Positions 1-9,119 of a stretch of 64,000 nucleotides of DNA are shown in pieces. The first letter of the stretch is position 1, and each line of letters begins with the position of its first letter. The DNA is from Gottfriedia acidiceleris (GTDB lineage Bacteria > Bacillota > Bacilli > Bacillales > Bacillaceae_G): NCBI RefSeq assembly GCF_002128425.1, contig NZ_NESS01000005.1:342868-406867 (forward strand). The letters run 5' to 3'. Under the pieces are notes generated by a model. The model had not been told where the DNA came from. It saw only the letters and a list, made by a program, of their open reading frames with translations, and ran no database searches. Made by a program: the position numbers and the translations under genes.

Positions 1-1257
1 TTGCTGAATTGGTGTAACTGATACACCTTGACCAAAAGCAGTTGTTGCTGCTTCAACTGGACCGACTCTATCCATGCTGAATAAAATCCCTGAACCTTCA
101 CCTTGTAAATCAATTCCTGTTTTTTGGCCGAAACCAAAATTACGAATATATTTAAATAAACGGTCTTCTCCTAAACGATTACCTAATTCTACAAAACCTG
201 GATTACACGAATTTTGAACTACCTCTAAGAATGTTTGAGAGCCATGTCCACCTCTTTTATGGCAACGTAAACGAGCTCCCGCTACTTCAGCAGCCCCATC
301 ATCATAAAAATGGTCTTTATTCAAATCTACTAATCCCTCATTTAATGCCGCTGCAAGTGTAATAATCTTAAATGTTGAACCTGGCTCGTAATTTGACCAA
401 ACAGGTAAATTTCGATTATATACTTCTGGTGAAACATTTTTAAAATTAGTAGGATCGAAGCTTGGACGACTGCTCATTGCAAGTATCTCACCCGTATTCG
501 GATTCATAGCAATTCCAATCATTGAATCAGGATTATATTGAGCTATTGCATTATTCATTTCTCGTTCAAGAATTGTTTGTATACGTGAATCTACTGTTAA
601 TTTTAAGTTTAAACCATTAATAGGCGGAATATAGTCATCTGCAATATTGGGCATTCTTTGTCCCTTTGCGTCAGAATAGAATTGCACACTACCCTTTTCA
701 CCACTTAATTGCTTGTCATAATATAATTCTAATCCATTTAAACCTTGATTATCGATTCCTGCAAAACCTAAAACATGAGAAAGATAATCACCAAATGGGT
801 AATACCTTTTAGAATCCTCTGCTATGTAAACACCAGCTATGTTAAGATCTCGGATTTGTTTAGCTTTCTCATTAGTAATTTTTATACCTTCTGTGCGAAT
901 GTGTTCCATACTAGATCTTTTCGTTAAAATTTTATAAAGCTTTACTTCGGAGATTTTTAAAATTGGGGCAAGTTTCTCAGTCGCTTCCTTAGGATCTTTA
1001 ATTTGTCTAGGAACGACTAATACAGATGGAGCACTTTTATTTGTAGCAAGAGCAACACCATTACGATCTAAAATTTCACCACGCTTTGGTTCAAATGGAA
1101 TGTCTCGACTCCACGAATTTTTCGCGCGCTCTGTTAAAAGATCACCCATAGCAAATTGTACATAACCAAGCCTCGTTGCAATAATAGAAAAAATTAATAA
1201 ACCACCAATAAATACAAAAAATAATCGTTTTCGAACCGTTACATTAGATACTCGCAT
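1..1257 (-). CDS. spoVD: Stage V sporulation protein D (class B penicillin-binding protein), C-terminus beyond window
   Basis: Sporulation-specific transpeptidase needed for spore cortex peptidoglycan. The first 419 residues are visible and the rest lies off the left edge. There is a short cytoplasmic tail, one membrane helix (about residues 10-32), a PBP dimerisation region, and the start of the transpeptidase domain with the active-site motif STFK (S294) and the SxN motif SCN (350-352). The KTGT motif must lie outside the window. It follows pbpB in the dcw order, as in B. subtilis. The ATG at 1257 is preceded by GAGGAG, which sits in the loop of a perfect hairpin (separate entry). Paralogue of the neighbouring pbpB; position and the active-site serine position favour SpoVD. 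Confidence 0.93.
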   Translation of the reverse strand, partial: MRVSNVTVRKRLFFVFIGGLLIFSIIATRLGYVQFAMGDLLTERAKNSWSRDIPFEPKRGEILDRNGVALATNKSAPSVLVVPRQIKDPKEATEKLAPILKISEVKLYKILTKRSSMEHIRTEGIKITNEKAKQIRDLNIAGVYIAEDSKRYYPFGDYLSHVLGFAGIDNQGLNGLELYYDKQLSGEKGSVQFYSDAKGQRMPNIADDYIPPINGLNLKLTVDSRIQTILEREMNNAIAQYNPDSMIGIAMNPNTGEILAMSSRPSFDPTNFKNVSPEVYNRNLPVWSNYEPGSTFKIITLAAALNEGLVDLNKDHFYDDGAAEVAGARLRCHKRGGHGSQTFLEVVQNSCNPGFVELGNRLGEDRLFKYIRNFGFGQKTGIDLQGEGSGILFSMDRVGPVEAATTAFGQGVSVTPIQQ

Positions 1258-1258
1258 C

Positions 1259-1291
1259 GAAACGAACACTCCTCTACATTATGTTCGTTTC
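1259..1291 (-). promoter_or_regulatory. Hairpin enclosing the spoVD ribosome binding site
   Basis: Perfect 10-bp inverted repeat, GAAACGAACA at 1259-1268 and TGTTCGTTTC at 1282-1291, with a 13-nt loop. On the minus strand the GAGGAG ribosome binding site lies in the loop, and the stem ends one base before the spoVD ATG. It could gate translation, but that is inference. Confidence 0.5.
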
Positions 1292-1308
1292 AATATATGC
1301 TTGTACCA

Positions 1309-1359
1309 AATACAATAGACCTTCTAGCTCTTTATTGTCCTAGAATGGTCTATTGTATT
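1309..1359 (-). terminator. Long hairpin between pbpB and spoVD
   Basis: A nearly perfect stem (AATACAATAGACC ... GGTCTATTGTATT) with an 18-20 bp paired region. In the minus (gene) direction it is followed only by a weak T-rich stretch, whereas the plus strand has a T tract. It could be a partial terminator or a processing element that lets spoVD be expressed separately. Confidence 0.5.
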
Positions 1360-1390
1360 TTTTATTTAATTGATTTTATTTCAACTTTTT

Positions 1391-3583
1391 TTACTCTTGT
1401 ACATCTACTTTTACATCTTTTTCATCTTTGGTAGTTCCATTAGGTTTATCTAATTCAATCGTTAAATAGTCATGATCCCTTAGCTCTGAATCTTCTTTAA
1501 TACTCTGGCTTGTTACAAATCCGGATCCTTTTGATGAGATATTTAGATTAAATAATTTCCCTAAACGGTTAACATCTGATTTTGACCAACCAATAATCGA
1601 CGGCATTGTATTTGTTCCATTTGTCTTAAGATAAATTTTAGTACCTCTGACAACTTGAGTTTTTGACTTAATTGATTGACCAGTAACTTCTAACCCATTA
1701 CCTAATAGAACAGGTTTTAGCCCTTCGGAAATAGCTAATGATTTTGCTTCATCTAAAGTTAGACCTTTCAAATTCGGAATTTCTATACTTTCTTTATCGA
1801 TTAATTTATCTACCTTAGCATTTTCAACAGGCTTAACCTTCATATACTCTAACGCGCCCTTAGTCACTGTTCTAAATATTTCAGAAACACCATCTGAACC
1901 TATTTCAGTCGCTTCAAGTTTTGGACGAAGCATAGCTACATAAACAACTAATTTTGGATTATCTGCTGGGGCCATACCGATAAATGAAAATAGGTTTTGA
2001 CCACGTCCCTTAAGATATTTCCCGTGATCGTCAACAACTTGGGCAGTACCAGTTTTACCAGCAACAGAGTAGCCATCAATCGCATAGTTATGCCCAGTAC
2101 CATGTGGTGCTGTAATAACTGTTTCTAACAATGCTCTTTCTCTTTTTGCCGTTTCTTCTGAAATTGGATTACCAACAACTTGAGATTTATAGTCTTTAAT
2201 AACTTTATTCGTATCATGATCGACAATCTTATCAACAATATAAGGCTTCATCATTTTTCCATTGTTAGCAATAGCACTTGCAGCTTGGATAATTTGAATT
2301 CCTGTTACTGTAGACCCTTGTCCAAAAGCAGTTGTTGTTTTTTCAAGTGGATAATTAAATACTAATTTACCGCTTGATTCACCTGGCAGATTAATATTAG
2401 TTTTTTGTGTAAACCCAAAGTTTTTATAGTATTGTAAAAATCGATCCGGACCTATTTTTTCATTAAGTAGGATTGAAATACCTACATTTGAAGACCTTTG
2501 AATCCCTTCGTCAAAAGTAATGGAACCCCATCCGTTTCGATTTACGTCATGGACAGTGCCTCCACCTGGTACTTTATATCGGCCAGATTGGAAATATTCA
2601 TTCCCATTATAAACTCCTTCATTCATTGCAGCACCTAAAGTGAATATTTTCATCGTAGAACCTGCTTCAATCGCATATGAAATCGGATCGTTCGTATAGT
2701 TTGTAATGTCATGAAGATTCGGATTGAAGCTAGGACGATTACTCATCGCAACAATTTTACCGGTTTTCGGATCAGAAACGATTGCCATAATCTTTTCTGG
2801 CTCATATTTTTCTTCCACTTTAGTCATTGCATCTTCTAGTAAACTTTGAATCTTTGTATCTATTGTTAAATACACATCATCACCATTATGCGGGGGAGTA
2901 ACCTTCTCATTTTCATATGGTAGAATATTTCCTTTTCGATCACGTAAAAAGCTTCTTTTTCCATCTTTTTCAGTTAACTCATTATTTAATGATTTTTCTA
3001 ATCCCATTTCTCCAATTAGATCGCCATCATCATTTACATTCGTATAACCTAACGTATGTGATGCAAATACACCATTTGGATAATATCGTTGTTGTGAAGG
3101 AGTAAAAACAATACCAGGTAGCTTTAATTTCTCAATTTGTTCTTTTTTGCTTTGAGAAATATTTCTTCCACCTGGTCCTAATTCAACTTGATATTTTGGT
3201 TTACCTAATTTTTCTAAAAGTTCCGATTCATCGATATCTAAAATGGATGATAATTCTCTAGCTGTTTTTTCTTTGTCTACTACATGCCTTTTCACTTTCG
3301 AGTTTTTTGAAGCTCTTGGGTCTAGAACTGCCGATACAGTGTAGGAAGTCACCTCTTCCGCAAGTGGAACACCTTGTGAATCATAGATCGTGCCTCTTTT
3401 TGCAGGAATTTTTTGAGATGTATTATAATTCTCATCAGCATAAACTTTTAAATTTTTACCTTCAACTGTAGTTGATAATTGTATATAGCAAAGTCTAGCT
3501 ACAAGAGATATAAAAAGGAGAAAAGTGCCTAGAAAAAACCAACGAATACCATAATTTGTGTATTTATTCTTTTTCTTACTCAT
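1391..3583 (-). CDS. pbpB: Penicillin-binding protein 2B (divisome transpeptidase, PASTA domains)
   Basis: Class B PBP that cross-links septal peptidoglycan with FtsW. The 730-residue protein has an N-terminal membrane helix (about 15-35), a dimerisation domain, then the transpeptidase domain with STMK (S309), SSN (364-366) and KTGT (510-513). Two PASTA-like repeats follow at about 605-715 and the tail is charged. It lies 11 bp downstream of ftsL in the mraZ-rsmH-ftsL-pbpB order. Known members of the family bind FtsL and DivIC. Identity is secure from the motifs and context. Confidence 0.95.
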   Translation of the reverse strand: MSKKKNKYTNYGIRWFFLGTFLLFISLVARLCYIQLSTTVEGKNLKVYADENYNTSQKIPAKRGTIYDSQGVPLAEEVTSYTVSAVLDPRASKNSKVKRHVVDKEKTARELSSILDIDESELLEKLGKPKYQVELGPGGRNISQSKKEQIEKLKLPGIVFTPSQQRYYPNGVFASHTLGYTNVNDDGDLIGEMGLEKSLNNELTEKDGKRSFLRDRKGNILPYENEKVTPPHNGDDVYLTIDTKIQSLLEDAMTKVEEKYEPEKIMAIVSDPKTGKIVAMSNRPSFNPNLHDITNYTNDPISYAIEAGSTMKIFTLGAAMNEGVYNGNEYFQSGRYKVPGGGTVHDVNRNGWGSITFDEGIQRSSNVGISILLNEKIGPDRFLQYYKNFGFTQKTNINLPGESSGKLVFNYPLEKTTTAFGQGSTVTGIQIIQAASAIANNGKMMKPYIVDKIVDHDTNKVIKDYKSQVVGNPISEETAKRERALLETVITAPHGTGHNYAIDGYSVAGKTGTAQVVDDHGKYLKGRGQNLFSFIGMAPADNPKLVVYVAMLRPKLEATEIGSDGVSEIFRTVTKGALEYMKVKPVENAKVDKLIDKESIEIPNLKGLTLDEAKSLAISEGLKPVLLGNGLEVTGQSIKSKTQVVRGTKIYLKTNGTNTMPSIIGWSKSDVNRLGKLFNLNISSKGSGFVTSQSIKEDSELRDHDYLTIELDKPNGTTKDEKDVKVDVQE

Positions 3584-3594
3584 ATCACAATCTC

Positions 3595-3960
3595 CTAGTT
3601 GCTAGTGTCGGTAAACTTTACATTGTTACTATCAATATTTAAACCTAACTCTTTTGCTTTTTGCCATATACGCTCATATGTGCTTAACTCATCAATCTTC
3701 ATTTTAAGCTCAGAGTTATGCTGTTTTCCATTTGCTATTTCATTTTTCACACTTTGAATTTTTAAGTTTGTATCATATATTTCCGCTTGGGTTTTAATTA
3801 TTTTTGTACCCATAAAGAAGCATGCAAAAATAAATCCTAGGTAAAGTATTTTTTCAATAGGGGTAATTTTTGATGCTCTCTTTTGTTTTTTCTTGTTAGA
3901 AGGTCTTTGTTGTAAATCAGTAACTTGTTTTTGTTGTAGCTTTCTAGCCAAATTACTCAT
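3595..3960 (-). CDS. ftsL: Cell division protein FtsL
   Basis: Small bitopic divisome protein of 121 residues. It has a basic cytoplasmic region (1-35), one membrane helix (about 36-57) and an extracytoplasmic coiled-coil-like segment ending with the typical pattern around KELGL. It sits between rsmH and pbpB, its standard place in Firmicutes. Sequence conservation in this family is low, so the call rests on topology, size and position. In B. subtilis FtsL is unstable and limits division; nothing here shows whether that holds. Confidence 0.9.
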   Translation of the reverse strand: MSNLARKLQQKQVTDLQQRPSNKKKQKRASKITPIEKILYLGFIFACFFMGTKIIKTQAEIYDTNLKIQSVKNEIANGKQHNSELKMKIDELSTYERIWQKAKELGLNIDSNNVKFTDTSN

Positions 3961-3972
3961 TATTTTCCCTCC

Positions 3973-4905
3973 TTATAATTTTTCTGCAACCCTTAACTTT
4001 GCAGATCTTGCTCGTTTATTAAATTCGACTTCTTCATCTGTTGGTAAAAGCGGCTTTCTTGTCACTAGTTTTAATTTAGGCTTAAACTCATCAGGAATAA
4101 TTGGTAAACCTGGTGGTAACGGTGGAAGTGAACTAGCTTCTTTAAAAATCGTTTTACAAATGCGATCCTCTAATGAATGGAACGTTATTACACTAATTCT
4201 ACCTTTTGGTTTTATAAGGGTAATTGCATCTTTAAGTGCTTCTTCAAATACACCTAGTTCATCATTTACAGCTATACGAATTGCTTGGAAAATTCTTTTA
4301 GCAGGATGTCCACCTGTTCTTCTTGCAGGAGCAGGGATTGCATCTTTAATGATTTCGACTAACTCAAAAGTTGTTTCAATCGGTTTCTTCGCTCTTAATT
4401 CTTCAATTCTTCTTGCAACTTGTTTAGAGAATTTCTCTTCTCCATATCGGAAAAATATTTTTACAAGTTGCTCATATGGCCAGTCATTTACAACCTCGTA
4501 TGCTGATAATGTTTGTTCTTGATTCATACGCATATCAAGTGGTGCTTCTTGATGAAAACTAAATCCACGTTCAGCTACATCTAATTGTGGTGACGAAACG
4601 CCTAAGTCAAATAAGATGCCATCGACCTCAAAAATTCCTAAATTATGAAGTTCCTCTTTTATATGTTTAAAATTACTTTTTACAATTGTTAATTGATTTT
4701 CGTATTTATTCAATCTCTCTTTTGCATGTTTAATTGCTGTTTCATCTTGATCAAAAGCGATTAATCTACCCTTAGATGAAAGTTGAGATAGTAAGTATTC
4801 ACTATGTCCTCCACCGCCAAGTGTACAATCTACATAAATGCCATCTTCATTTATTTCTAAAGAATCAACAGTTTCTTTTAATAAAACCGTAATATGTTCA
4901 AACAT
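3973..4905 (-). CDS. rsmH: 16S rRNA (cytosine1402-N4)-methyltransferase RsmH
   Basis: SAM-dependent methyltransferase (formerly MraW) that modifies C1402 in the decoding centre of 16S rRNA. The 310-residue length is typical. The SAM-binding motif [14 protein letters not shown] is near the N-terminus (about 26-39), and the family signatures [11 protein letters not shown] and [12 protein letters not shown] are present. It lies 31 bp after mraZ and 12 bp before ftsL, so it is almost certainly cotranscribed with them. Confidence 0.96.
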   Translation of the reverse strand: MFEHITVLLKETVDSLEINEDGIYVDCTLGGGGHSEYLLSQLSSKGRLIAFDQDETAIKHAKERLNKYENQLTIVKSNFKHIKEELHNLGIFEVDGILFDLGVSSPQLDVAERGFSFHQEAPLDMRMNQEQTLSAYEVVNDWPYEQLVKIFFRYGEEKFSKQVARRIEELRAKKPIETTFELVEIIKDAIPAPARRTGGHPAKRIFQAIRIAVNDELGVFEEALKDAITLIKPKGRISVITFHSLEDRICKTIFKEASSLPPLPPGLPIIPDEFKPKLKLVTRKPLLPTDEEVEFNKRARSAKLRVAEKL

Positions 4906-4936
4906 GATGCTTTCACTACTTTCAATTTGTTAATTT

Positions 4937-5368
4937 TTACAAGTCAAATCCGATTAAGTTTTCTGCTAACTCACCAAATGACTCTTCTGATTCATTCATA
5001 TATGTATTCCAAGTTGATAAATCCCAAATCTCGATACGATTTGTAACACCAACTACTACACATTCTTTTTCTAATTTTGCATAACTACGTAAATTAGGTG
5101 TTATATTAATTCTCCCCATCTTATCCATCTCACATTCCATTGCCCCTGAGAAGAAAAAACGGGTAAATGCTCTTGCATCTTTTTTAGTTAGTGGTAGTGT
5201 GCGCAGTTTATCTTCAATTACACTCCATTCGGCCATTGAATAACCAAATAAGCATTGATCTAAACCTCTTGTAACAATGAAGTTTTCACCAAGCTTGTCT
5301 CGAAATTTTGAAGGTATAATAAGACGTCCTTTAACATCGATATTATGTTGATATTCACCGATAAACAT
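4937..5368 (-). CDS. mraZ: Transcriptional regulator MraZ
   Basis: DNA-binding regulator at the head of the dcw cluster. Its 143 residues contain two SpoVT/AbrB-like halves with the signatures [14 protein letters not shown] and [13 protein letters not shown]. MraZ proteins are known to bind short repeated boxes in their own promoter and repress the cluster; phased TGG boxes are present just upstream at 5376-5421. The ATG at 5368 is preceded closely by GGGGGA. Confidence 0.95.
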   Translation of the reverse strand: MFIGEYQHNIDVKGRLIIPSKFRDKLGENFIVTRGLDQCLFGYSMAEWSVIEDKLRTLPLTKKDARAFTRFFFSGAMECEMDKMGRINITPNLRSYAKLEKECVVVGVTNRIEIWDLSTWNTYMNESEESFGELAENLIGFDL

Positions 5369-5373
5369 CCTAT

Positions 5374-5421
5374 TCCCCCACTTTCTAACACAAACTTACC
5401 ACAATCCCCCACTTCTTACCA
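5374..5421 (-). promoter_or_regulatory. Putative MraZ box array upstream of mraZ
   Basis: Reading the minus strand from 5421, TGGTA, TGGGG and TGGTA occur with starts exactly 10 bp apart. A weaker TGT follows at +31 and TGGGGG at +41, the last merging with the ribosome binding site. Known MraZ operators are direct repeats of TGGGN-like boxes with 5-bp spacers, which this matches. Autoregulation is inferred. Confidence 0.65.
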
Positions 5422-5452
5422 CCTTTTCTAAAAAATTCTTTAAAAAAACAAA

Positions 5453-5480
5453 AAATCCTGCTAACAGTGCAGCAGGATTT
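5453..5480 (-). terminator. Terminator after bshC
   Basis: Stem AAATCCTGCT/AGCAGGATTT followed on the minus strand by a long T tract. It separates the bshC operon from mraZ. Confidence 0.88.
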
Positions 5481-5570
5481 CATTTTTATTATAAAATTCA
5501 GCTTATTTTAAAGTAATGTTGCTTATTGAAAATCAACTTACACATATTAAATAAAAGCAATATTATACGC

Positions 5571-7199
5571 TTAAATTTTTACGATTTGATGTGCGTGATC
5601 CCATGATAGTTCTAAACTACAAAGTTCATGAACAAAATCAAAACCATATTTATTTATATAATAAAGGATATTTAGCGTTCGTTCTTGTGGTTTCCCATTA
5701 GGAGAAATAGAACATATAATTCGATTCCACTTTTCAATCTGTTCTTCATTTTGCTTTAAAATTGATTCTTCTATTTTTCGTTCTAAAAGTAGAATTTGTT
5801 CTTCTATTTTAAAATAATTCTTTATAGAAAAATCCTTTAAATTCGGTGTTACTTTTTTTGTTACATCTTGAAGAGGTTTATGCAATTCTTCTAAAGATTT
5901 TTTAGCATTACTAAACACTACTTTATAGTCTAGTTTTACTTGATCTTTAATCCATTCAGCTTTCTTTTCTTCTAATGATATTTTCAGTACATCATTAATA
6001 TCTAATGAAAAATCTTCTAGTGCTGATATGATATTTCTTTCAAAAATAGTAAACATATGTCTTAAAAACACAGGTGGCATTTGCAGGTTAAATATATTAA
6101 AAATGTCCTTTAGCTCAGCCCAATAAGCAATTTCACCAGGACCTCCGACAAATGCTAATGTTGGAAATAAATACTCCTGCATGATTGGTCTAGTAACCAC
6201 ATTATTACTTAATAAAGCTGGCTGTTCATTAGCTATTTTAATCAACTCATGCTTAGAGAACTGATAATTCTTATTCTTCGTTTGAAAAACCTCTTCATTT
6301 TCAGACACTTCTAGTAGCTGTCTACCTTCTTTACTATGGTAAAAAAGATGAATACTCTGTTCAGAAATTTGAAGTGTTTCGTGGTACCCGGATTTTATTA
6401 ATCTGCTTTTCGTATCCTTTAATACCCCTCTTACGATATCCTGCTTTAGAATCATTTCTTCAAATAAAGATGACTCCAACTCTCGGACATTCGGATCATC
6501 AGCATCAATTAAGACAAGTCCTTCTTTTTCAAACAATTTAAAAATAATTTTCGCAAAAAAATCTACGTAAGTAGTAGATTGCTCAGTCATCGAATATAGT
6601 TCTTCAAGTAATTCCTTTGAATAATTCGTTTCATTAAATGTTTTAACTATTTTATCAATCCACTTTCTCATTTCTTGCGGATCTAATTCTGTTCTAGAAG
6701 CAGAATGAGAATAAGTATTTTTTTGATAAAAGGTTTGTTTTTTTACTGCATTGTTCTCAATTGTATGAATATGGTTTATTTCATCTATATCGTGGTCTTC
6801 ACCAGCAATCCAAAATACTGGGACAACTGTTAGGCTATGTTCTTTTTCATATTTCTTAGCCAATTGAATAATTGAAATAATTTTATGTATAGAATACAAT
6901 GGGCCAGTTAATAAGCCAGCTTGTTGTCCACCAATTACAACAAATGAATCTTTATTAAGTAATTTTTTCACATTTTCTAATGATTCATTACTTGCATGAT
7001 GCTTATGATGAAACTTCTCAAGTGCATTTACTAATCCTGTGCGATTATAAGAACGCTCCATTACATTTTTAATTCTATATTCCATTTCTTCCTTAACTAA
7101 TGGATTTTCACCAAAGAAAGAAGAAATTACTTCATTTCCATTTACAAAATCATTCAGCAATTTATTTTGCCCGCCTAAATGGACTTTACTAATTTGCAT
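5571..7199 (-). CDS. bshC: Putative cysteine ligase BshC (bacillithiol synthesis)
   Basis: The enzyme assigned to the last step of bacillithiol synthesis, adding cysteine to glucosaminyl-malate. The 542-residue length is typical. Family hallmarks include VVIGGQQAGLLTGPLYSIHKI (about 86-106), the VPVFWIAGEDHDIDEINH motif (about 126-143), and a C-terminal coiled-coil region around 415-495. In B. subtilis the same gene (formerly yllA) precedes mraZ. It is 26 bp downstream of a DUF3397 gene and probably cotranscribed with panE. Confidence 0.93.
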   Translation of the reverse strand: MQISKVHLGGQNKLLNDFVNGNEVISSFFGENPLVKEEMEYRIKNVMERSYNRTGLVNALEKFHHKHHASNESLENVKKLLNKDSFVVIGGQQAGLLTGPLYSIHKIISIIQLAKKYEKEHSLTVVPVFWIAGEDHDIDEINHIHTIENNAVKKQTFYQKNTYSHSASRTELDPQEMRKWIDKIVKTFNETNYSKELLEELYSMTEQSTTYVDFFAKIIFKLFEKEGLVLIDADDPNVRELESSLFEEMILKQDIVRGVLKDTKSRLIKSGYHETLQISEQSIHLFYHSKEGRQLLEVSENEEVFQTKNKNYQFSKHELIKIANEQPALLSNNVVTRPIMQEYLFPTLAFVGGPGEIAYWAELKDIFNIFNLQMPPVFLRHMFTIFERNIISALEDFSLDINDVLKISLEEKKAEWIKDQVKLDYKVVFSNAKKSLEELHKPLQDVTKKVTPNLKDFSIKNYFKIEEQILLLERKIEESILKQNEEQIEKWNRIICSISPNGKPQERTLNILYYINKYGFDFVHELCSLELSWDHAHQIVKI

Positions 7200-7225
7200 T
7201 ACGAACTTCCTCTCTCGTTCTTCAA

Positions 7226-7618
7226 TTAAGCATTATACTCAGTTATTTTTAAAGCTAAACCAGTCAACATGGTTATAAAGTGAAGAATAATAAATAGAAT
7301 ACATGACATTCTCCAAAAACCTTTTAGTAGCTTAGTAAACCGAATATCCCTCTTTGCTTTCCATTGAAGAATAATACTAATAAATAAGATAACCAATAAT
7401 AAATTAATTAATATCCAACCTGTTGCAGTCGGAAATATCATATTTAAACCAAAATAAAATGAACTAATATATAGAATTGTAGATAAATCTAACGTAAAAA
7501 GCAAAAGTTTACGCTTGTTATTTTTAAAAAATAATTTTAAAAACATATAGATAAATATTGATGAAAAAATCGGAAATTCAATTAATAGTGAAATAAAGAA
7601 AATGAAAAATTTTTCCAA
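7226..7618 (-). CDS. DUF3397 family membrane protein
   Basis: A 130-residue hydrophobic protein with about four predicted membrane helices (roughly 5-28, 38-57, 64-83 and 100-122). It resembles the small DUF3397 proteins found between panE and bshC in B. cereus-type genomes. It starts 6 bp after panE and ends 26 bp before bshC, so the three likely form one operon. No function is known to me. Confidence 0.75.
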   Translation of the reverse strand: MEKFFIFFISLLIEFPIFSSIFIYMFLKLFFKNNKRKLLLFTLDLSTILYISSFYFGLNMIFPTATGWILINLLLVILFISIILQWKAKRDIRFTKLLKGFWRMSCILFIILHFITMLTGLALKITEYNA

Positions 7619-7624
7619 AAAGAA

Positions 7625-8524
7625 TTACCCCTTTTTCTTCTCAAGTCCTTTTATACTATTGTACACAAGTTCAATTGTCGGTACATTTATTTTTTTATTA
7701 ATTGCCAATTTTTTAACAAATCCTAGCATACTTTCAATTTCTGTTTGTCTACCGTGAAATAAATCTCGATTCATTGAAGAGTAGTTCTCTTTCGTTTTCT
7801 CACATATTTCTACTAATTTATCCCACTCATTTTGGTGATTTAAATCTAGAACAGTTGCAACCTCATTAAATAATAATTTACAAATTGGTTTAAAATACTC
7901 ATTAGTAATTAATTCACCATTTCGAACGTTCAATATAGACGTTAAAGGGTTAATAACACAATTTACTAAACATTTTTGTTTAAGTATATACTCCCAATCA
8001 TCTTGGCTTTTGATTGGAAAATCAGCAGTATGTAAACCCGATAAACGCTTTAAAGCATCTTTTTCACCTTTTATTTGTCCTATTCGAATAATACCTTTAC
8101 CAGTATGTGTAATTTCATTCGGAGAAGTTTTTAATGCGCCATGTTCAACTATACCTATAAAACAATTTGGAATGGGTAAATTTTTAACGATTTCAATATG
8201 AGACATTCCATTCTGTAGAAATAATATATTCTCACCCTCATATTGATTTAACGTGTTTACAATTTGAGTTAAATGATATTGCTTTACACAAACGATTAGT
8301 AGATCGAACGTGTTTATTTTAGGTAATAATTTATTTGCAGTTATACACATTTGTTTCTTTTTTTCATCTAATGAAAGTATAACACCTAAGTTATTTATTA
8401 GATTTGCCTGTTCTTCTGTTCTCGTAAACAATGTAACATTATGTTTATTTTGATACAAATACGATGCTGTAAGAAGACCAACGGCACCACCACCAATTAT
8501 TCCTATTTTCATTGATTTCTCCAT
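7625..8524 (-). CDS. panE: 2-dehydropantoate 2-reductase (ketopantoate reductase)
   Basis: Likely reduces ketopantoate to pantoate with NADPH for pantothenate/CoA synthesis. The 299 residues carry the N-terminal Rossmann motif GIIGGGAVGLLTASYL (about 8-23), the central LLIVCVKQYH segment containing the conserved lysine, and a helical ApbA C-terminal domain. It is the ylbQ/panE position in B. subtilis. Paralogues of this family can act on other 2-keto acids, so substrate certainty is moderate. Confidence 0.85.
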   Translation of the reverse strand: MEKSMKIGIIGGGAVGLLTASYLYQNKHNVTLFTRTEEQANLINNLGVILSLDEKKKQMCITANKLLPKINTFDLLIVCVKQYHLTQIVNTLNQYEGENILFLQNGMSHIEIVKNLPIPNCFIGIVEHGALKTSPNEITHTGKGIIRIGQIKGEKDALKRLSGLHTADFPIKSQDDWEYILKQKCLVNCVINPLTSILNVRNGELITNEYFKPICKLLFNEVATVLDLNHQNEWDKLVEICEKTKENYSSMNRDLFHGRQTEIESMLGFVKKLAINKKINVPTIELVYNSIKGLEKKKG

Positions 8525-8659
8525 TCGAAAAATTATTTTTCCACCATTATCTTTTTGATAATAAATTTACACCGAATCTATCTTTTTTTAAATTTAATTG
8601 TACGATATAATTATATTTAAAATATTAAAAATTTACATTCTTTTTAAGGGGGAGCTTTT

Positions 8660-9073
8660 TTGAACATCAAGATAGAACGTTTACAAATAAATTTTAAAAC
8701 ACTTGAACAATTTCAGCAATTTTCTGGTTACGGATTACAAGAGCTATCAATGCTTGAAGATCTTGAATCAAATTTAATTGATAACGAGTTCCAATCTCCT
8801 TTCTATGGTATATACTTAGGCAAGGCACTTATTGCCCGAATGAGTTTATATACACATAATGAAAATAATGAAGAAATCATTGAAATAAATAAGATGGAAG
8901 TTCTACCTTATTATCAAAAGAATGGGTACGGAAAAGAACTAGTAAATTTCGCAAAATCCTTTAAGAAAACAATCAAAACAATACCAAGAGCAAATTCAAA
9001 TGAATTTTGGAAAAAACAAGGTTTCATTGAGGCAGATTCTGAATTCGTCATTTGGAAACCAGTAAATAAATAA
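8660..9073 (+). CDS. ylbP: GNAT family N-acetyltransferase (YlbP-like)
   Basis: A 137-residue single-domain acetyltransferase. The acetyl-CoA binding signature appears as VLPYYQKNGYGKELVNFAK (about 91-109). It starts with TTG at 8660 after an AAGGGGGAG ribosome binding site and is divergent from panE, as ylbP is in B. subtilis. The substrate is unknown. Confidence 0.85.
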   Translation: MNIKIERLQINFKTLEQFQQFSGYGLQELSMLEDLESNLIDNEFQSPFYGIYLGKALIARMSLYTHNENNEEIIEINKMEVLPYYQKNGYGKELVNFAKSFKKTIKTIPRANSNEFWKKQGFIEADSEFVIWKPVNK

Positions 9074-9074
9074 A

Positions 9075-9116
9075 GAAAAAAACTCAACCTCCCTTTAAAG
9101 ATGTTGAGTTTTTTTC
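9075..9116. terminator. Bidirectional terminator between ylbP and ylbO
   Basis: AACTCAAC/GTTGAGTT stem flanked by A and T runs. It can serve both convergent genes. Confidence 0.85.
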
Positions 9117-9119
9117 ATT

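Noticed and set aside
3893..4522. Long plus-strand open frame opposite rsmH and ftsL
   Set aside because: It lies wholly antisense to two well-supported genes, has no ribosome binding site and no recognisable domain.
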